The translations under genes and the position numbers were made by a program. Of a DNA stretch of 64,000 nt, positions 9,313 to 23,200 are shown one piece after another (within the stretch, counting starts at the first letter, position 1; every line of letters starts with the position of its first letter). Origin of the DNA: Cymbidium sinense (taxonomy: Eukaryota > Streptophyta > Magnoliopsida > Asparagales > Orchidaceae); NCBI GenBank assembly GCA_021442155.1, contig CM038223.1:35562983-35626982 (forward strand), given 5' to 3'. The notes beneath the pieces are model-generated. The model ran no database searches, had not been told where the DNA came from, and saw only the letters and a list, made by a program, of their open reading frames with translations.

Positions 9313-11345
9313 AATTTTCTAGCACTTAGCTTGATAGGTGTTTGTCCTATATGAAAGAAATATTCATGGCATGTGAAATTAACTGTTGGATAGGTTGGTA
9401 ATCATACCTAGATGGTGTGGGTTGATTTTTGTATCATTCCATGCTAGATTGGGTTCAGATCTCCCTAGATCATGGATGGTCTCCATTGATCCTCAGAGAA
9501 GAACTTGACTCATCTCAGCCATCCATCCATGCATTTTATGTGGACGACTGAGATTATTTAACATGTTTTAGAATTTATTTCCTCTTTTAAAATTGCGAGT
9601 GAATCCTTAGTTGTTCGATCTTTGATCGGACAACCGAGGATAGTGCCATTGCCACCATTTAGGATGTGACATTTATGTCACAACCTCATGGTAGGATGTG
9701 TTCCACCACCACACATTGCGCTGTGAGCTAAGATTAAGTAGGGATTAGTTAATTACCTAATTAATTCCTAATTAATCCATAGATCTTATAAAATTTATAA
9801 CTCTTCATAGAAAAATTAGAAAAATAAAAGGAAAACTGCTATGGAAAGATTAATTCATCTAAAATATTTGAAAAATATTTTGAATGGATTTTGAATTACT
9901 CTTTTCTCTGAATTTAGGTTTCTCTAGGAATCTTAATTAGTTAATTATCCTTTAATTAGGTCATCAATTGATCTCAAATTTCTAGGTTTTATTTTAGAGG
10001 ATGAGCTCTACCTCTCCTAATTTCTTGAGATTTATTGATGGCTTAATTAGGGAGATTGCTATCTCATTCCCTAATTACCCCTTTCATGCAATTAAGGGTA
10101 ATTAAGGTGTCATTAGTGGATTTACCCTATGATTAGGATTAATTAAGGTCAAATCTAGTGAATAGGAAGTTAATGGAATATTTTTGGGGTATTTTCCTAA
10201 GCTATTTCCTAAACCCCCTTTTCTTTCCATAATCCCCTCTTAATTAAGGTTTAACTCATTAATTATCCCGTTAATCAATTTTCAAAAATTCTAAAAAGTT
10301 CCAAAACTTACTTAATCTACCTTGGGTGGATGCTTAGGTGTTTAATAGCCTAAGTTCAATTAAGGAAATTTGAACCCCTTTCATAAGTGTGAAGGGGTGT
10401 TTTAAAAGTACTTAAGCTAAACCCCTTAGCTTAATTAACTTTTAATTATGAGCCAAATTGCATTAGGTCTTTTCATTATTAGGTGCATTGCAAATTTAAA
10501 TACCTTGTGGGTTTTATGTCATCTCATTGGCTCATAATCACTTAGTTAATTTTTCTAAGGTGTTGTAGGTAAGGGTTAAGTAAGCCACTTAATTCATACC
10601 TTAACCTAATCAATGCTTAAAAATGGATTTAATTATCCAAAAATTAAACAAGAATACAAAAAATATGTGAGAATGGGTTAGGAATAGCAAACTCATCTCA
10701 CCTTTTCAAAATTAAATCAAACTTCAAACTAAACAAAAATCATTTTGAAATTCCCTTTGATTTATTCTAAATTTTCTTTTCCTTAAGAATGTCTTTAGGA
10801 TTTAAGTAAAGTGAGTTTGTTTACATTCTATCATTGCTTTGAATCTTTCCCAACATGTTAAGTTGTATGTCATGTGATTCATGCATTCATAATTTAATGT
10901 TTCAAATTTTAAAAATAAAAATTATTTACTTTATGTCAAATGTGCATGTGTTGGCTAAAGTAAAATATGAGTGGCTATTATCACTACTAAATCCAAAATA
11001 TTTTCAAAACATATAAAATTAATATCAAATCTGAAAGTGTGCTATTCATATCTTAATTATAAGCTTGCATCTGATGGATTATAAAAGCATGTAGCATAGG
11101 TTTTCTTTCTTTCTTATGTTAGCATAGTTTTGAATAGGAGTTGGTAAGATGTAGGGTTCATTTGAAAAGAACCCAACAGTTACTTAATTCTATATCCTAT
11201 TCTTCCCTATGCTATCATCTAAGAAGGTTTGCCTATACTTGCATGCATAAATTGCATAAACAAAAAAAATGAATCTATTAAACAACTTTTGCATTTTCCT
11301 TTTCTACTTCATTTCTTTTATATGCATGTTTTTATTTAAGAAAAA

Positions 11346-11450
11346 TGGTATATTAGTCTGGACAACCTCGAGGTTGCGACGCTTTAAGTATCCCTAAGTA
11401 GGTCTTGTACCTTACACCTTTGGCTAACAATGTCGCAGTACTCACTTATG
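11346..11450 (+). repeat. Leader block, single copy in E1 3' LTR
   Basis: TATTAGTCTGGACAACCTCG begins the only copy of the leader block in this LTR. The 5' LTR of the same element has three copies, so the two LTRs of E1 differ in repeat number. Confidence 0.65.
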
Positions 11451-13550
11451 CCTTTCCTACTTTCATGTATGTACGTGAAATTTTTTATAAGAAAAACATT
11501 TTCTACTTAAGAAAATCATACATGTTTAACTTAAATTTTCTTAAATAGATTACTTAGCATGCATATAAAGTGTGTTAACTACTCTCATTTGAATGTATAG
11601 ATATTATTAGGGTCCATCCATATGTATGTTATATATGTTGGGAAATAAATGAAGTAATGTGTGTTATGTGAATTTTGATTCATTTTATTTAATCTTAAAA
11701 TGCCTTTTTTAATAGGTTTATTTAGAGTTTATCTAAACTTAGGTTTGACTAAAAGATGTAATCAAAAGATTCACCTAAATGAAATTAAAATGTAAACTTA
11801 CCTTAGAAATTATTTAAGGTTAGGGAAGGAAAGAGAAGTTCTGTTTCTTTCCCTCTCTTCATAACTTCATAATTAATTATAGGTTTCACTTAAACAAAAT
11901 TAAAACATGAAATAAAATAAACAAAAGCACTTAGACAACTTAAATGAAACCCCCTCTAAGTTGAACATGTCATTCATACTTAGAAAATTTGAACCTAAAG
12001 TCCTAAGCTAAGCATACCACACAAGCCTTCAAAGCATACACATTAGCCTAAGTCACCACTTCTAGCCTTAGGTTAGGTCGATGCATGGTTTGATGTTATG
12101 TTTTTTTTGTGATCTATGTTTTAGACTGGATGTTAGGGCGTATGCTCATAGAATGAATGGTAGGACATGCTTAGTCTAACTATTCTTTTCTGCAAGGGAT
12201 TGTGCTTAAGGGGCGCTCTAATAAATAAAAATATAACTACTTCTTGCTTGTAGGTGTTTATACCACTTTGCATAATCCATAGGCTAGGTGGACTTAGTCA
12301 CCCATGTGAGGGGTGATAAGTCTAATATATATGCTTGGGATTTCTATGGTGTGATTTAACTAACCTTTATTTTGCAAGTGTTAGTTAGATTTCCCTTTTC
12401 CTTTTCATGTAAAAATTTTGTCTAATTAGCATTTTGGAATGATTTATTATGGGGATTAGGATGAACTTTGGTCATAAGATTCTCATCTTATGTACCATGT
12501 GAAGCCTTGGAGCATCCACCTTCCAACCTTCCAAAAGAGGAATAAAAGAAGAAAAAAAGAAAGAAAGAAGAAAGAAGAAGGAAGAATAAAGCTTGAAGAC
12601 ACCCATAATAATGAATTCCTTTGCCTAAATTGTAATTTAATTCATTTGTAATCTGGGTTGTATAAGGGTAGAGCTCGGCTATCAATTTGATATTTTTAGG
12701 TTTATTCGGTGGTGCCTAACCATAAATGAGCATTTATTCTTTTCATGATTAGCTTTATAAGTTGATTGATGATTTGTTTAGCTTTTGCATTAAGTGGCAT
12801 GCTTTTCCTAGTTTCTTTCTTGCTTTATGTTTAGCCTAGATGTGGATTAGGCTCTTTAGGAAAAAATAAATCTTTTACCCAACTTAATAATTCAAAATAA
12901 AAATAAATAACTCGTAACCTCACTTAAATCTTAGGTTTAAAATCAAATAAAAGAATTAAAACCCCTTTGCTGGATAAGCTTTTCTTTATAATAGCATACA
13001 TAATAGCATCTTATTTCACTCTTGATTAGAGGGCTTCCACCTTTGCCAGAGAACCCAACTTAACCTGTGAGAGCCGTGGTGGAAACTCACTTCCCCCCTT
13101 CTCACTGATTTTGGCCAATAATCTGATTTCTCAAGCATTAGTCATAAAAATCTATTAGCCTGAATCAAAATATTTGTCAAAAAATAATAATAAAATGAAA
13201 TTTAAAATGCATTAGATTTAGGCCATTTGAAGCATGTCCTTTACATGATCTAGTATCTTTAGGGAGTGAGTTTAAGGACATAGTCTCTTTCTAAATAAAA
13301 ATAGCCTCACTATATTGCATAAGCATAAAGACTTGCCTACATGTATTTAAAACCATATGAGGAGTTAGTTGGTGGCCACCCCCGGCGGTTGCAAGTCCAA
13401 GTTGTCAAGTAGTTTGTCCTCTCTTATGGAGGCAAACCAATTACACACTTTTCACCTTAGATTTAGGTTGTGCTTTCAGCCCTCACCAAAGCTTCCATAG
13501 ATTTAGGCTTTGGGACTACTTGGAATACCCTAAAGATACTTCATGTGAAG

Positions 13551-15402
13551 TTTGAATAGGTGGCCAGAGATGGCAGTGGGCTGCTGAGGTGGAGGTGCTT
13601 GAGAGGCTGAGGCAGTGGCATGGGCTAGCATGGGGTGTACCTCCTCCTCCAAGTGAACCAATGGATTGACTTAGGTGAGTTCACCCTCTCATGACCCAAG
13701 GCTAAACCTAATAGCCTTGGGTTAGTGTCTTAGTGTCCAAAAAATGGCCAAAGGTGGGTAACATGGCTTGAGGAGTGGGTGTGCCCCTCCAAATGGAGAT
13801 TATGACCCATTTGGGTGGGTTGGTTCATGGTTTTTGACCCAACTAGGTTCACCATTGGTTGGGTCTACCTGGGATGGCCCATGGTGACCCAAGGATTAGT
13901 CATGCCAAGTTTGGTCTGGTTTGGACTTGGTTTGAATGGATTTGGCTCAGTTTGACTCGTATGGTTCAAATGGGGTTCAATTGGGTTAGGTTGACCAATT
14001 GGTCACATTAGGTCAAACCAAAGGTTTGTGTGTGTTCAAATGATTATTTGAGATGTATTGGTTCCATTGGTTTGGTTTAATTTGATGTGGATTTGATTTT
14101 GGCTCATATGGGTTCATTTGGGTCAAATGGGTTAAGTTGACCAATTTGGTCAAGTTGGCTAACTTGGCTTTGGTGGAGGGTTGGTTTAGGTTCAATTTTC
14201 ATTTTAGAATGATTGTAGGAGTTGGTTTGAATTAATTTGGATTAGGGAATGATTTAGTTCAATTTGACAATTTAGGTCAAATTGGGTCATATGGGTTAAT
14301 TGTGTTGGTTTGACCAAATTGGGTTCCAATTGAAAGTTGGATCATGTTCAATAATCAATTTGTGATTGATTAGAGGCATTGGTTTTGATCAATTGGGTTC
14401 AAGATTTAATTTGGCCCTATTTAGCCCTTTAGGTCAAATTGGGTCAACTTAGGTTAAGAGACCAAGTTGGCTTGGTTAGGACCAATTGATGGTTGAGCCA
14501 TGATTAATACTCAATTTATGATTGATGAGAGTCATTGATTTCAATTAATTGAGATTGGCATAAGGTTTGGTTCATTTTGGTCCATATGAGTTAATTGGTT
14601 CAACTTGGATCAAGTGGTCAAATTAGTTTGGTTTGACCCAATTGATTGTAATTGGATAATCAAGGATGATTAACAATCATTCTAGAGGAGATTGGATGTG
14701 TTGATTCAGCCCAATTTAGGTTGGATTGAAGTTTGAGTCAATTTGGTTATTTAGGCCACTTTGGGTCAAGTGGACTAATGGGCTGATTGTGTTGAATTGG
14801 ATTGAATTGGGTGTTGAGAAAATTTCAAAGATGGATTTAAAGTTGACTGATGGCTTTGATTGCAATTGGGTTGGGTTTGTTTGGACTATGGCTCATTTAG
14901 ACCTTTTGGGTCAAATGGGCCAATGTAGGTTAATTGGATTCATTTGGTTTAATTGGTTTGATTGCAAGGGTTGGAGGGGTTTGGAATAGAGTATTGAATG
15001 GTTGGAATGATTTTGTAAAATCAATTTACATTTGGTTGATTGAATGGGTTTTGGGTCAGATCCAAGGTACATGATGGAATTAACTTAAGCTAAAGGCTAA
15101 GTTAATTTTGCTTGGAGCTTAGATATAAAAAGAATCCAATTGGAGGTTTGTTGTGTGGGCTTAAGGTTGGTTTTGGATGAGTGGACAAGCATGGGTTTTT
15201 GTTAAGGCCATAGGATAAGTAATACCTATTTACCCTAGGGTATAACCTAAGCCTAGGGTATGCCTTCTTAAGTCTCTAGCCTTGGGTTTTGTGTTCCCTT
15301 AATCACTAGAAGTGTCTTATGACTAGGGAAATCTAGGTGCTTAGAGAGTTCCTAAGTCTAAGACGGGAAGGATGAGTACTCACTCCAAAAGTGAGGTCAA
15401 CA
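13551..15402 (-). mobile_element. S4: 5' 1.85 kb of an A-type LTR
   Basis: On the minus strand it begins TGTTGACCTCACTTTTGGAG at 15,402 and runs through the W-box field to a segment rich in GAGGTGGAG near 13,600, matching 48,600-50,390. It is cut at about 13,551, where it meets the truncated E1 3' LTR in inverted orientation. The missing 3' part may lie left of the window. It is the fourth same-orientation LTR joined to element M; whether it is a solo insertion or M's own 3' LTR cannot be decided, but M's reverse transcriptase region is absent. Confidence 0.75.
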
Positions 15403-15502
15403 AGTATCCCATAAGCTCTCCATGTATTGGGCTATACCTCGGGGCTAGGTATAAGGAATCAAACCATTTTTCATTTCATTCTTAACACCATCATGATACT
15501 AG

Positions 15503-17206
15503 TCAAAAGATGTGGCAACTTATTATTAATTCATTAAAAAATGAATCTTCAAGCTTTACATCTACTTCTGAGCTAGAAGATTTAGGTACAAGGTAAAATT
15601 TTGACAACTTCTCAACCACTCCTAAAAGGTTTGTGGCTACTTTGACCTCAAATTGTGTAATTTTATTTAAAGACAAAAGAGTCAAAGTCAAGTATCCATA
15701 TACCTTTTAAATTTTTTATAAGTAGACAATTTAGGTTCATCTTTGGACGCTTGAATTTGCTCTTTATTGCTATTTGATTTTAATAAGATCTCAAACTTTA
15801 TTAAGAAATCATTTTGATTTGAATCCTTGTTAGAGCTAGATTCTAAATTAATCTGAATTATAGGAGGTTCTTTCTCTTTTTCTTTTTTGTTTCATTTTTC
15901 ATCCTTTTCTCTCTTTTCTTCTATTTCACTTATTTTGATATCTTCTTGTAATTTTTTATGCCTTAAAAGTATTAAGTCTTATAGAATTAGTCATATGCCT
16001 TTTAGACATATAGTAAGCAGCATCTTCATGAAACTCAATTTCATGAATAAAAAAGGTTGTATGTCACCTTTTAAAATATATTCCACTCCATTCCCATGTG
16101 TATTTAATATTTTGGTGGTTTGATGAAGGATCCATTTTATTTTCATGTATCCATGGTCTATCTATAAAAGCATTAATAGGTGTCTCTCAATTGAAAATAT
16201 GGAATTAGCATCATTTTATCAAAGCTAAGTGTCTGTGTACCGATCTTTAAAAAAGATAACATCTTGAAGTTCCTAATATTAACTGAAGCATCAAGATTGA
16301 CTAATACTCTAGATGATCTATAGTTTTCCACATTTACTAAAATGTAAAGTGGTTGATTATAGCCAGTGGTCTCCAAAAGTAAATCTTCTTTGGAGAAAGT
16401 TACTCTAGGGACTTCGTTAAAATAACAATCCTCTTTAGTGGAAGTTACTACTAGTTGTGTCAAGTAATGTTTGACTAATACTCCCTCATTTTTTGGACAA
16501 AATAAGGGCATTATAAATGATTAGCCTAACAGGTAGCTTCCTGAGATGGGCTAAGACATTGTAGTCAGCCTTAAGAATAGCTCACTGGATCTTTTTGTAA
16601 AGGTTCACGACATTGATTAATAACTTGTTTGCCTTTGTCCATGGAAGGCGATAGGAGAGGTGGTAGGACCTTCCCACTATGAAGATTGACTTTAGCAATA
16701 TCTCCTAAATCAGAAGTAGGGGTCATGTTAACCCGTCCTTTATCCTTGATACTCTTTTTCCAAAATCTAAGAATTATAGTTCAATGTTAACATAATTTCC
16801 GCAAATTAGCCATAAAACTATCATTTTTTATCCTAATTCATAAAGTATATCACATTTATTATGAGAATTTTTTTTAATATTTTATTTCTTTTCTACTTCA
16901 TTCATATCACAATCATCAAAAATAACAAATACATAAGACATGCCTTTTGTGGCTAACTTTTTATTTAAATGTTTGAAATAAGTACACAAAGATAAATGGA
17001 TGTAGGGCCTAGTATATCTATCATTATTATATAGAACTCTCTCTAATACAGTAATCATTGCTCTCTCACCACTCTCTTCAAACTTTTGAGCATTTGATGC
17101 TGTAGAGCAATGGCTTCTGACACTACTGGATCAACATGGATAATCATCTCTCGAGTTTTCACATGATCCTGCATGAATTTTTTAAACCTTTTCATTTAAT
17201 ACTTTA
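15503..17206 (-). pseudogene. Element M: protease region, decayed
   Basis: On the minus strand this holds the segment between gag and reverse transcriptase of a Ty3/gypsy polyprotein. The clearest part, 16,511-16,173, is open for 112 codons and resembles the retroviral-type aspartic protease of Tat-lineage elements: PLYILVNVENYRSSRVLVN, then DASVN where the family has its active-site D-x-G-S/A-L-N, then a K-M-L-S-F-L-K-I-G helix. The catalytic glycine is replaced and the protein cannot be active as it stands. Downstream, near 16,150-16,000 and in another frame, DRPWIHEN matches the conserved 'GRPWIH' segment that follows protease in this lineage. Upstream, near 17,050-16,900, a YFKHLNKKLATKGMSY stretch and a later HNKCDILYEL piece also look coding. 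Several stops and frameshifts interrupt. No RT, RNase H or integrase follows; an A-type LTR starts at 15,402. The final 15,691-15,503 frame is open for 62 codons but not recognised. Confidence 0.75.
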
Positions 17207-17211
17207 TATAA
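17207..17211. repeat. Target-site duplication of S3, left copy
   Basis: TATAA here equals TATAA at 23,757-23,761, directly flanking the TG...CA ends of S3 on both sides. Confidence 0.8.
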
Positions 17212-20200
17212 TGTGGTGTTTTTCCTGGATGTATGGGGGGACACCACACAAATTTAGTACTTATTGAAGTGATCGTGCATGACACAAGGTATGATGTACT
17301 CATCTTGAAAGATGTAGGCATCACCCTTTGGCCAGACCTGAATACATGCGACTTCCTAAGCATGATGAGGTTCATCAAATATACCAAAGATTTTTCTCCT
17401 GCTTTACATAGATGAATAACAAGGTTTATATTAAACTAGCTTCTAAAGTTCCCTATAGAGCCAAACCTCCATAGTTAATTACATCCTAGGGAATAAAATT
17501 TCATAAGAATACTCTCGATTAAAGTAGACAATTATCACCTCCAAAGATTTTAAGGTTAGACTATCAAAGTATTGGTTATGTTTGAAAAATTAATTGAGAA
17601 AGTTCAAGAAGAAGACTTATTTTTAGAATCCAAAGGGAGGAAGTAGGAAATGCTCATGATACTAGGAAGCTTAGTGAGCATTCCAACCTATCCTATAATT
17701 AGGCTTTATATATTTAAAACTGAAGAGATTTATATATTTGAGTTGAATTTTTTTAGATTGCTAGGGCTTATAATCCACCAACACAAGGTTATAGAAATTC
17801 CTAAGAGGTGAGGAATTATACTTGTATCCCAAGGGAAACAACTACATTGGATCTTAAATCTAGGGAGCTTTAGTAAGAGCTAAAGCGCAACCTAAATCTA
17901 AGAAACAAGTGGACATAACAATTTATCTCCATAAAATAGAGCAAACCCGCCCAACTTCTGGACTTATAACCTAGAGTGGTGACAGTTAACTCCTCCTATG
18001 ATTTTAAAACCATGTAGTCTAGTCTTATGAATTGCAAGATAGCTAGGGTAGTTATTTAATTAGAAAGAGGCTAAAGTCCTTAAACTCACTCCTAAGATAC
18101 TAAAGCATGAGTGGTAGGAGAAATGACTCAATCTACAAATGTAAAATATTTTCAAATTTTATTTCATTTTTAACACATCATTTTGACAAAGGATTTGAAA
18201 TTTTTATATGCCTAAATGCATGATGAAGTGAATTATTGGCCAAATCAAAAGAGAAGAGGGTGAGGCTCCATTAGTAGGGCTTTCTCTCATAGGTCAAGCA
18301 ATCTCTATAGGTGTAAGGATGGAGGCCATCATTTTGCAAGAGTGATTCAAGATAATATGCATTATGTGAGACATATAACCATACAGTTAAGGGGTTGCTA
18401 AATCTTTTAATTATCTAATTTAAGACCTAAGATTTTGTGGTGAGGCTATGGTTGTTGAAGATTTTAGTTATGAGTGATTAATTGGGGTAGAAAAATTAAA
18501 TTTTCTCTAATAGCCTAATTGCATCCAAGCCACACATTAAAGCAACAATAATCAGAAACTATGAAAATCATGTCATTTCTAATGCATAGATTAAATAAAT
18601 CATTAAACATTTTACAAACTATCATAAAAGAATAATAGGCCGGTGCAGTTGGGTACCGGTGTACAACTCGAAAAGAGAAAAAATGGGTAACCGAGCTCTA
18701 CCCTTATACAACCAGGTATATGAAAGAATAATTACAATTTTATTAAATGCTATGGGGGTCTTCATTTTATCATTCTTCATGTCTTCTTGTATTTTTCTTC
18801 CCTTTTGATTTGGTGGACTTCAAGGCATCACATGACATCCCAAGACAAAGCCTTCTAGCCAATGCTTATCCTAATCTCCCATAGCATTAATCTTAATTTA
18901 TATTACAAAATCACATTGAAAATAGGGAAAGTAAATATAACTACACTTACAAAATAGAGGCTAGTTAAACACACATACAATCCCAAGCAGTTATATGTAG
19001 AATTTTGACTTAGCACCCTGTACATGGGTAACTAAGCCCACCTGTCCTAATTTGATTTTTCTTAAGGGTTTAAGCAACCTATAGAGAGAGCATTTACATT
19101 TATTTTTAAGCATACACTTAAGCATAGCCCCTATAGAAAAACATGATTAAGCTAACATCAGTCTACCATCCAGTCTATAAAACATACAGTCTAAATAATA
19201 CATCATAAAATAAAACATACATCATGTCATGCACCTTCTTAAATTAGGACAGGAAGTGGTGACTCAATTCTAATGTCTGTGTTAAGGTTTGTGTTGTATG
19301 TCTCAACTAAGCATTAGTATTATATTTTTCTAAGTGTAAGAAGATTTAGTTAAACATGAGAAGTGGGTTTCACTTCAAGCTATTTAATTGAACTGAGAAT
19401 TTTAATTTGTATTTTCTTTCATTTCAAATGACCTACATTTAGCAACTAAGTGATATAAAGAGAAGAAGGGGATCATTCCCTTTCATCCCTACCTTAAGCC
19501 ACTTTCTAAAGCATATTAATTTGATTTAGTTCTCTTTAGTAAATGGATTATCACACATTTTAAATTAATCCTAAGTTTAGGTTCGCATTAAAAACTTCAT
19601 TCAATATGAAAGGCATCTTAAGATTAATTTAATTGAATTATTATCAAATGACATATATCAAATAATTCCTTTCCATCACATATAACACACATATGATTCA
19701 ATCCTAAGCATATATATACACATAATATGTTTTAGCACACTTATATGATGAATGTATATGCATGTTTGGATTTTATACTTTTCATTCTATTGAATTATTT
19801 AATCATATTAATTTAAAGCTCTATCTAAATTCTTATACAAAAATACATGGGGGTGAAATTAAATAGGTATGGGTCAATATTATATTTCTATTTGATTTAA
19901 AAATTTATGTATGTGAAACAAAGTTCCATTCAAATTCTACTATAGAAAAACATGTAAATGAAATAAAATAAGTACGGGTCATTATTAACCAGGGAAGTGA
20001 GGTAATCAAATGACTTTCTTGGGGCTAGCTAAAGCCTTGCATTTCGAGGATGTCCAGATTATATACTTATTAACATTCAAATACATGTAAAATCACATAT
20101 GAATTAAGGAAAAGAAAGCTTTACTTCACATACTTAAGCTATAAGCACATGCAAAGCCTATATGTATTCATAACTATTATCACTCTATATAATGCAATTA

Positions 20201-23200
20201 ATTTATAAACTTTGGAAGAATAATATGAATTTATTAGTGATAATAGCCACACATATTATAGATTAATCCAACACATGCAAGCTTACATAAAAAGGAAAAT
20301 CATTTGATTTAATTAATTTTGAAAAGATGAATGTATGATTGCAAATGACATACAACATTTAACATGATTGGAAAGAAATAAATAAATATAAACACATGAT
20401 TTCATTCACTCAAATTAACTCCTAAGGATAATCATATTAAATAAATCCATTTAAAGTAAACCAAAGCTTTCTTAATATCATTTTTGTTTCATGTTTTGAT
20501 TTGATTTAAAGATGTGAGAAAGGTTTGCTAATCTTAACCCATCCCCATGTTTATTAATTAATTTGGTTTATTGAAATATAATTAAGTTGATTTTATGAGT
20601 TAATTAAGTTATAATGTACATTAATACATTAATTAACCTTTTCTTATGTTACCTTAATATAATTATCCAAATAATTATGAGCCAATGTGATATACACATG
20701 AACTGAAATTAAATTAGCAATGATCCTAAGAAATAAAAGGGGCTTAATGCAATTGGCTCATGATTAATGGTTTATTAAATTAAGGTACTTAATTAGGTAT
20801 TTTTATGGTTTTCATATACATGTAGGTTAACCATAATTTCCTTAAATAACTTTAAGTTATTAAACACCTAAAGATTTACCCAAGATTTAATTAATTAAGT
20901 TCTGATGTGATTATGATTTAAATTTAATTAATTAAGTTATTTAATTGATTAATTGAGCTTTAATTAATTTCCTTTTGAAAAATGAAAAGAGGTTAAGAAA
21001 GAGGTCCCAACCCCATTCCATTAGTACATTAACTATTGGATAGTGATTAATGAACTTAATTAAATAATTTGTTATGTTCATCAGATTAATTAACCATTAA
21101 TTGGATTAAGAGAGTAATTAGGGCTTAAATAGTCAATTCCCATAATTAAGTAAGCAATAAATCACAAGAAAATTATGGGATTAATTACTCAAGTAACCCA
21201 TTAAATTAACCCAAAAAATATGGAATTAATTATTCAAGTAATTAAGTAGTAATTAAACTAATTAATTTTATAATTAAATCCTAATTAAGCTTTAATTACT
21301 ATTTAAAATTAATTAGAATTATGTTTAATTAATTCTCTTCTGAAATACCTTTAAAATGAATATTTATTTACATTTTTATAATTTTTCTATGATTTGTTAT
21401 GATTTTAAGAAGTTTTAGCCATTAAAAATGATTAATTAAGCCTAATTAAAGCCTAATCCCATCGGCACCATGTGGCACGCTAATGCTGAGTGCTTTCCAC
21501 GTAGTGCCGTAGGATTGGCTATTTAAAACTTATCCGACTTAGTGCCTATGTGGCATTGGCGACCACACTTTCTCGTCCGTTGTGCAATCTAAGATCAGAT
21601 GGTTGCTATTAGTCCCATAGCTTAATAGGATTAAAGAAGATCGAGCTAGCAGATCTTATCACGACAATCCATTTTGATCACATGGAACAGATGGGCGTGA
21701 TTTATCATCACACGAGCAAGGGAGAATGGAGTCCGTCCACCATTTCCCTTGATTTGAGCTCACCCGAGCTCAGATCAACCCTGAATGGATCCCACATCTG
21801 TACATGAAGGATCCAAAGATATCCAACTGCTAAGATCACACAGCGTGCAAGTTTCCTTTGAAAAGCTCTAAAATATTTTTTCTTGAGCTTAGTTTTAATG
21901 GCACACATCACTGAAGCTCAACACCGATGGCAAATCCATTTGAGGAAGCTTCGTCTAGTGGAGATGCAGCCCTACTGATCAGCATGAGTCTTACTTTGGT
22001 GTAGTTTGCTTGGAAGACCAACACCCGAAGCTTAGGAGGTCGGTGTTGATCAAAGTCCTATCTCCAGTGGTCGGGGAGCTTGGGAGAAGATTTGTTCTTG
22101 CTCGACGGGCTCAAAGGATGGTGTGTGCAAAGTTAATTTGATTTCTATGGAAGTTTGACAAAGTTGGGATCGAGGGAGGGATGCCCTATTTTGGCTTAAG
22201 TGAAACTGACAATGGAGAGATTAGGTAGCTCAAGAAAAACTCTAGGAAGCCCTGGGATACTCTCATTTGGGTTCTCTAGCTCACACTGAGGCTCTCTCTT
22301 CAGTTTTGATTGAAATGAGGGGGGGTATACCCCCTTATACCAAGATCGAACGTTGATAACGGGCTTACATTTTGTGGATGTCGGGCCACCACAGAGGGTC
22401 GTGGGTGGTAGGGAGTGGATTAGGGGGTTTCACCTCCCATGGGTCAAGGCCGACTAATCACCTCTTGGGTCAAGTTGGGCAGGGTCCTAGGTGCCTAGGT
22501 GGACCATTGGGAGAGTGCCAAGTGGCCAAGGAATGGAAATGACCACTTACATGATTTATTTGTCATGTGATACCCTTAACCAAAGAGTAGAATGGTCATT
22601 TGAAATTGGATTTTTTTGGGCAGATTTGAGATGAGTCAAAAGTTGGTTAGCCCAAATTTTAAGTCAATTGGAGTTGATTTTGTTTGATTTGGCTCAATTT
22701 GACTCAAATGGGTCAAATTGGGTTAGGTTGGGTCAAGTTGATCAATTGGTCAAATTTGATCAAACTGAGGGTTGGGACAGGTTCATATGATCATTTGTGA
22801 TGTATTGGTGTCATTGGTTTGGTTTGATTTGGCTTAGATTTGATTTTGACTCATTTGAGTTCAAATGGGTCCAATAGGTTAAGTTGACCAATTTGACCAA
22901 ATTGGCCAAATTGGCTTGGGTTAAGTGTTGGTTGACCAATTGAAGATGATTGTACTCTTTGGTTTCAATTAATTTGGATTTAGTTTTGATTTAGGCCAAC
23001 TTAGCCCTTTAGGTCAATTTGGGCTAAGTAGGTCAGTTATGTTCAATTAGGTCTTATGATTTGTCTAAGTCCATGGAGTTGGGTCATGTGGCTTAAGTTT
23101 GGATTTTGATTTAGTTTTGATGAATTAAATATATATTTCATTTATATTTATGAAGTTGATTGAAGATATGAATTGATTATGAGAAAATCAATTGAGTTTG

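Larger units (their letters stand above)
6205..13550 (+). mobile_element. E1 3' LTR (A type), 3' end lost
   Basis: It starts TGTTGACCTCATTTTTAGAA, as do the starts at 52,474 (plus) and 15,402 and 50,390 (minus). From start to end it contains a CA-rich W-box field (7.6-8.4 kb), a TATA box (9,019), a short hairpin (9,242) and a splice-donor-like site (9,307). After those come one leader block (11,346), the TAAGGGTAGAGCT-type block (12,655) and a TGGTGGCCACC version of the last block (13,370). It stops about 370 bases before the family's end, where it meets S4 in inverted orientation. At 7.3 kb even truncated, it is the longest copy here. Confidence 0.85.

Noticed and set aside
15887..16123. 78-codon plus frame over the protease pseudogene, and 17,233-17,415
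   Set aside because: They are antisense or LTR-end shadows of the minus-strand element; the minus strand carries the recognisable motifs.
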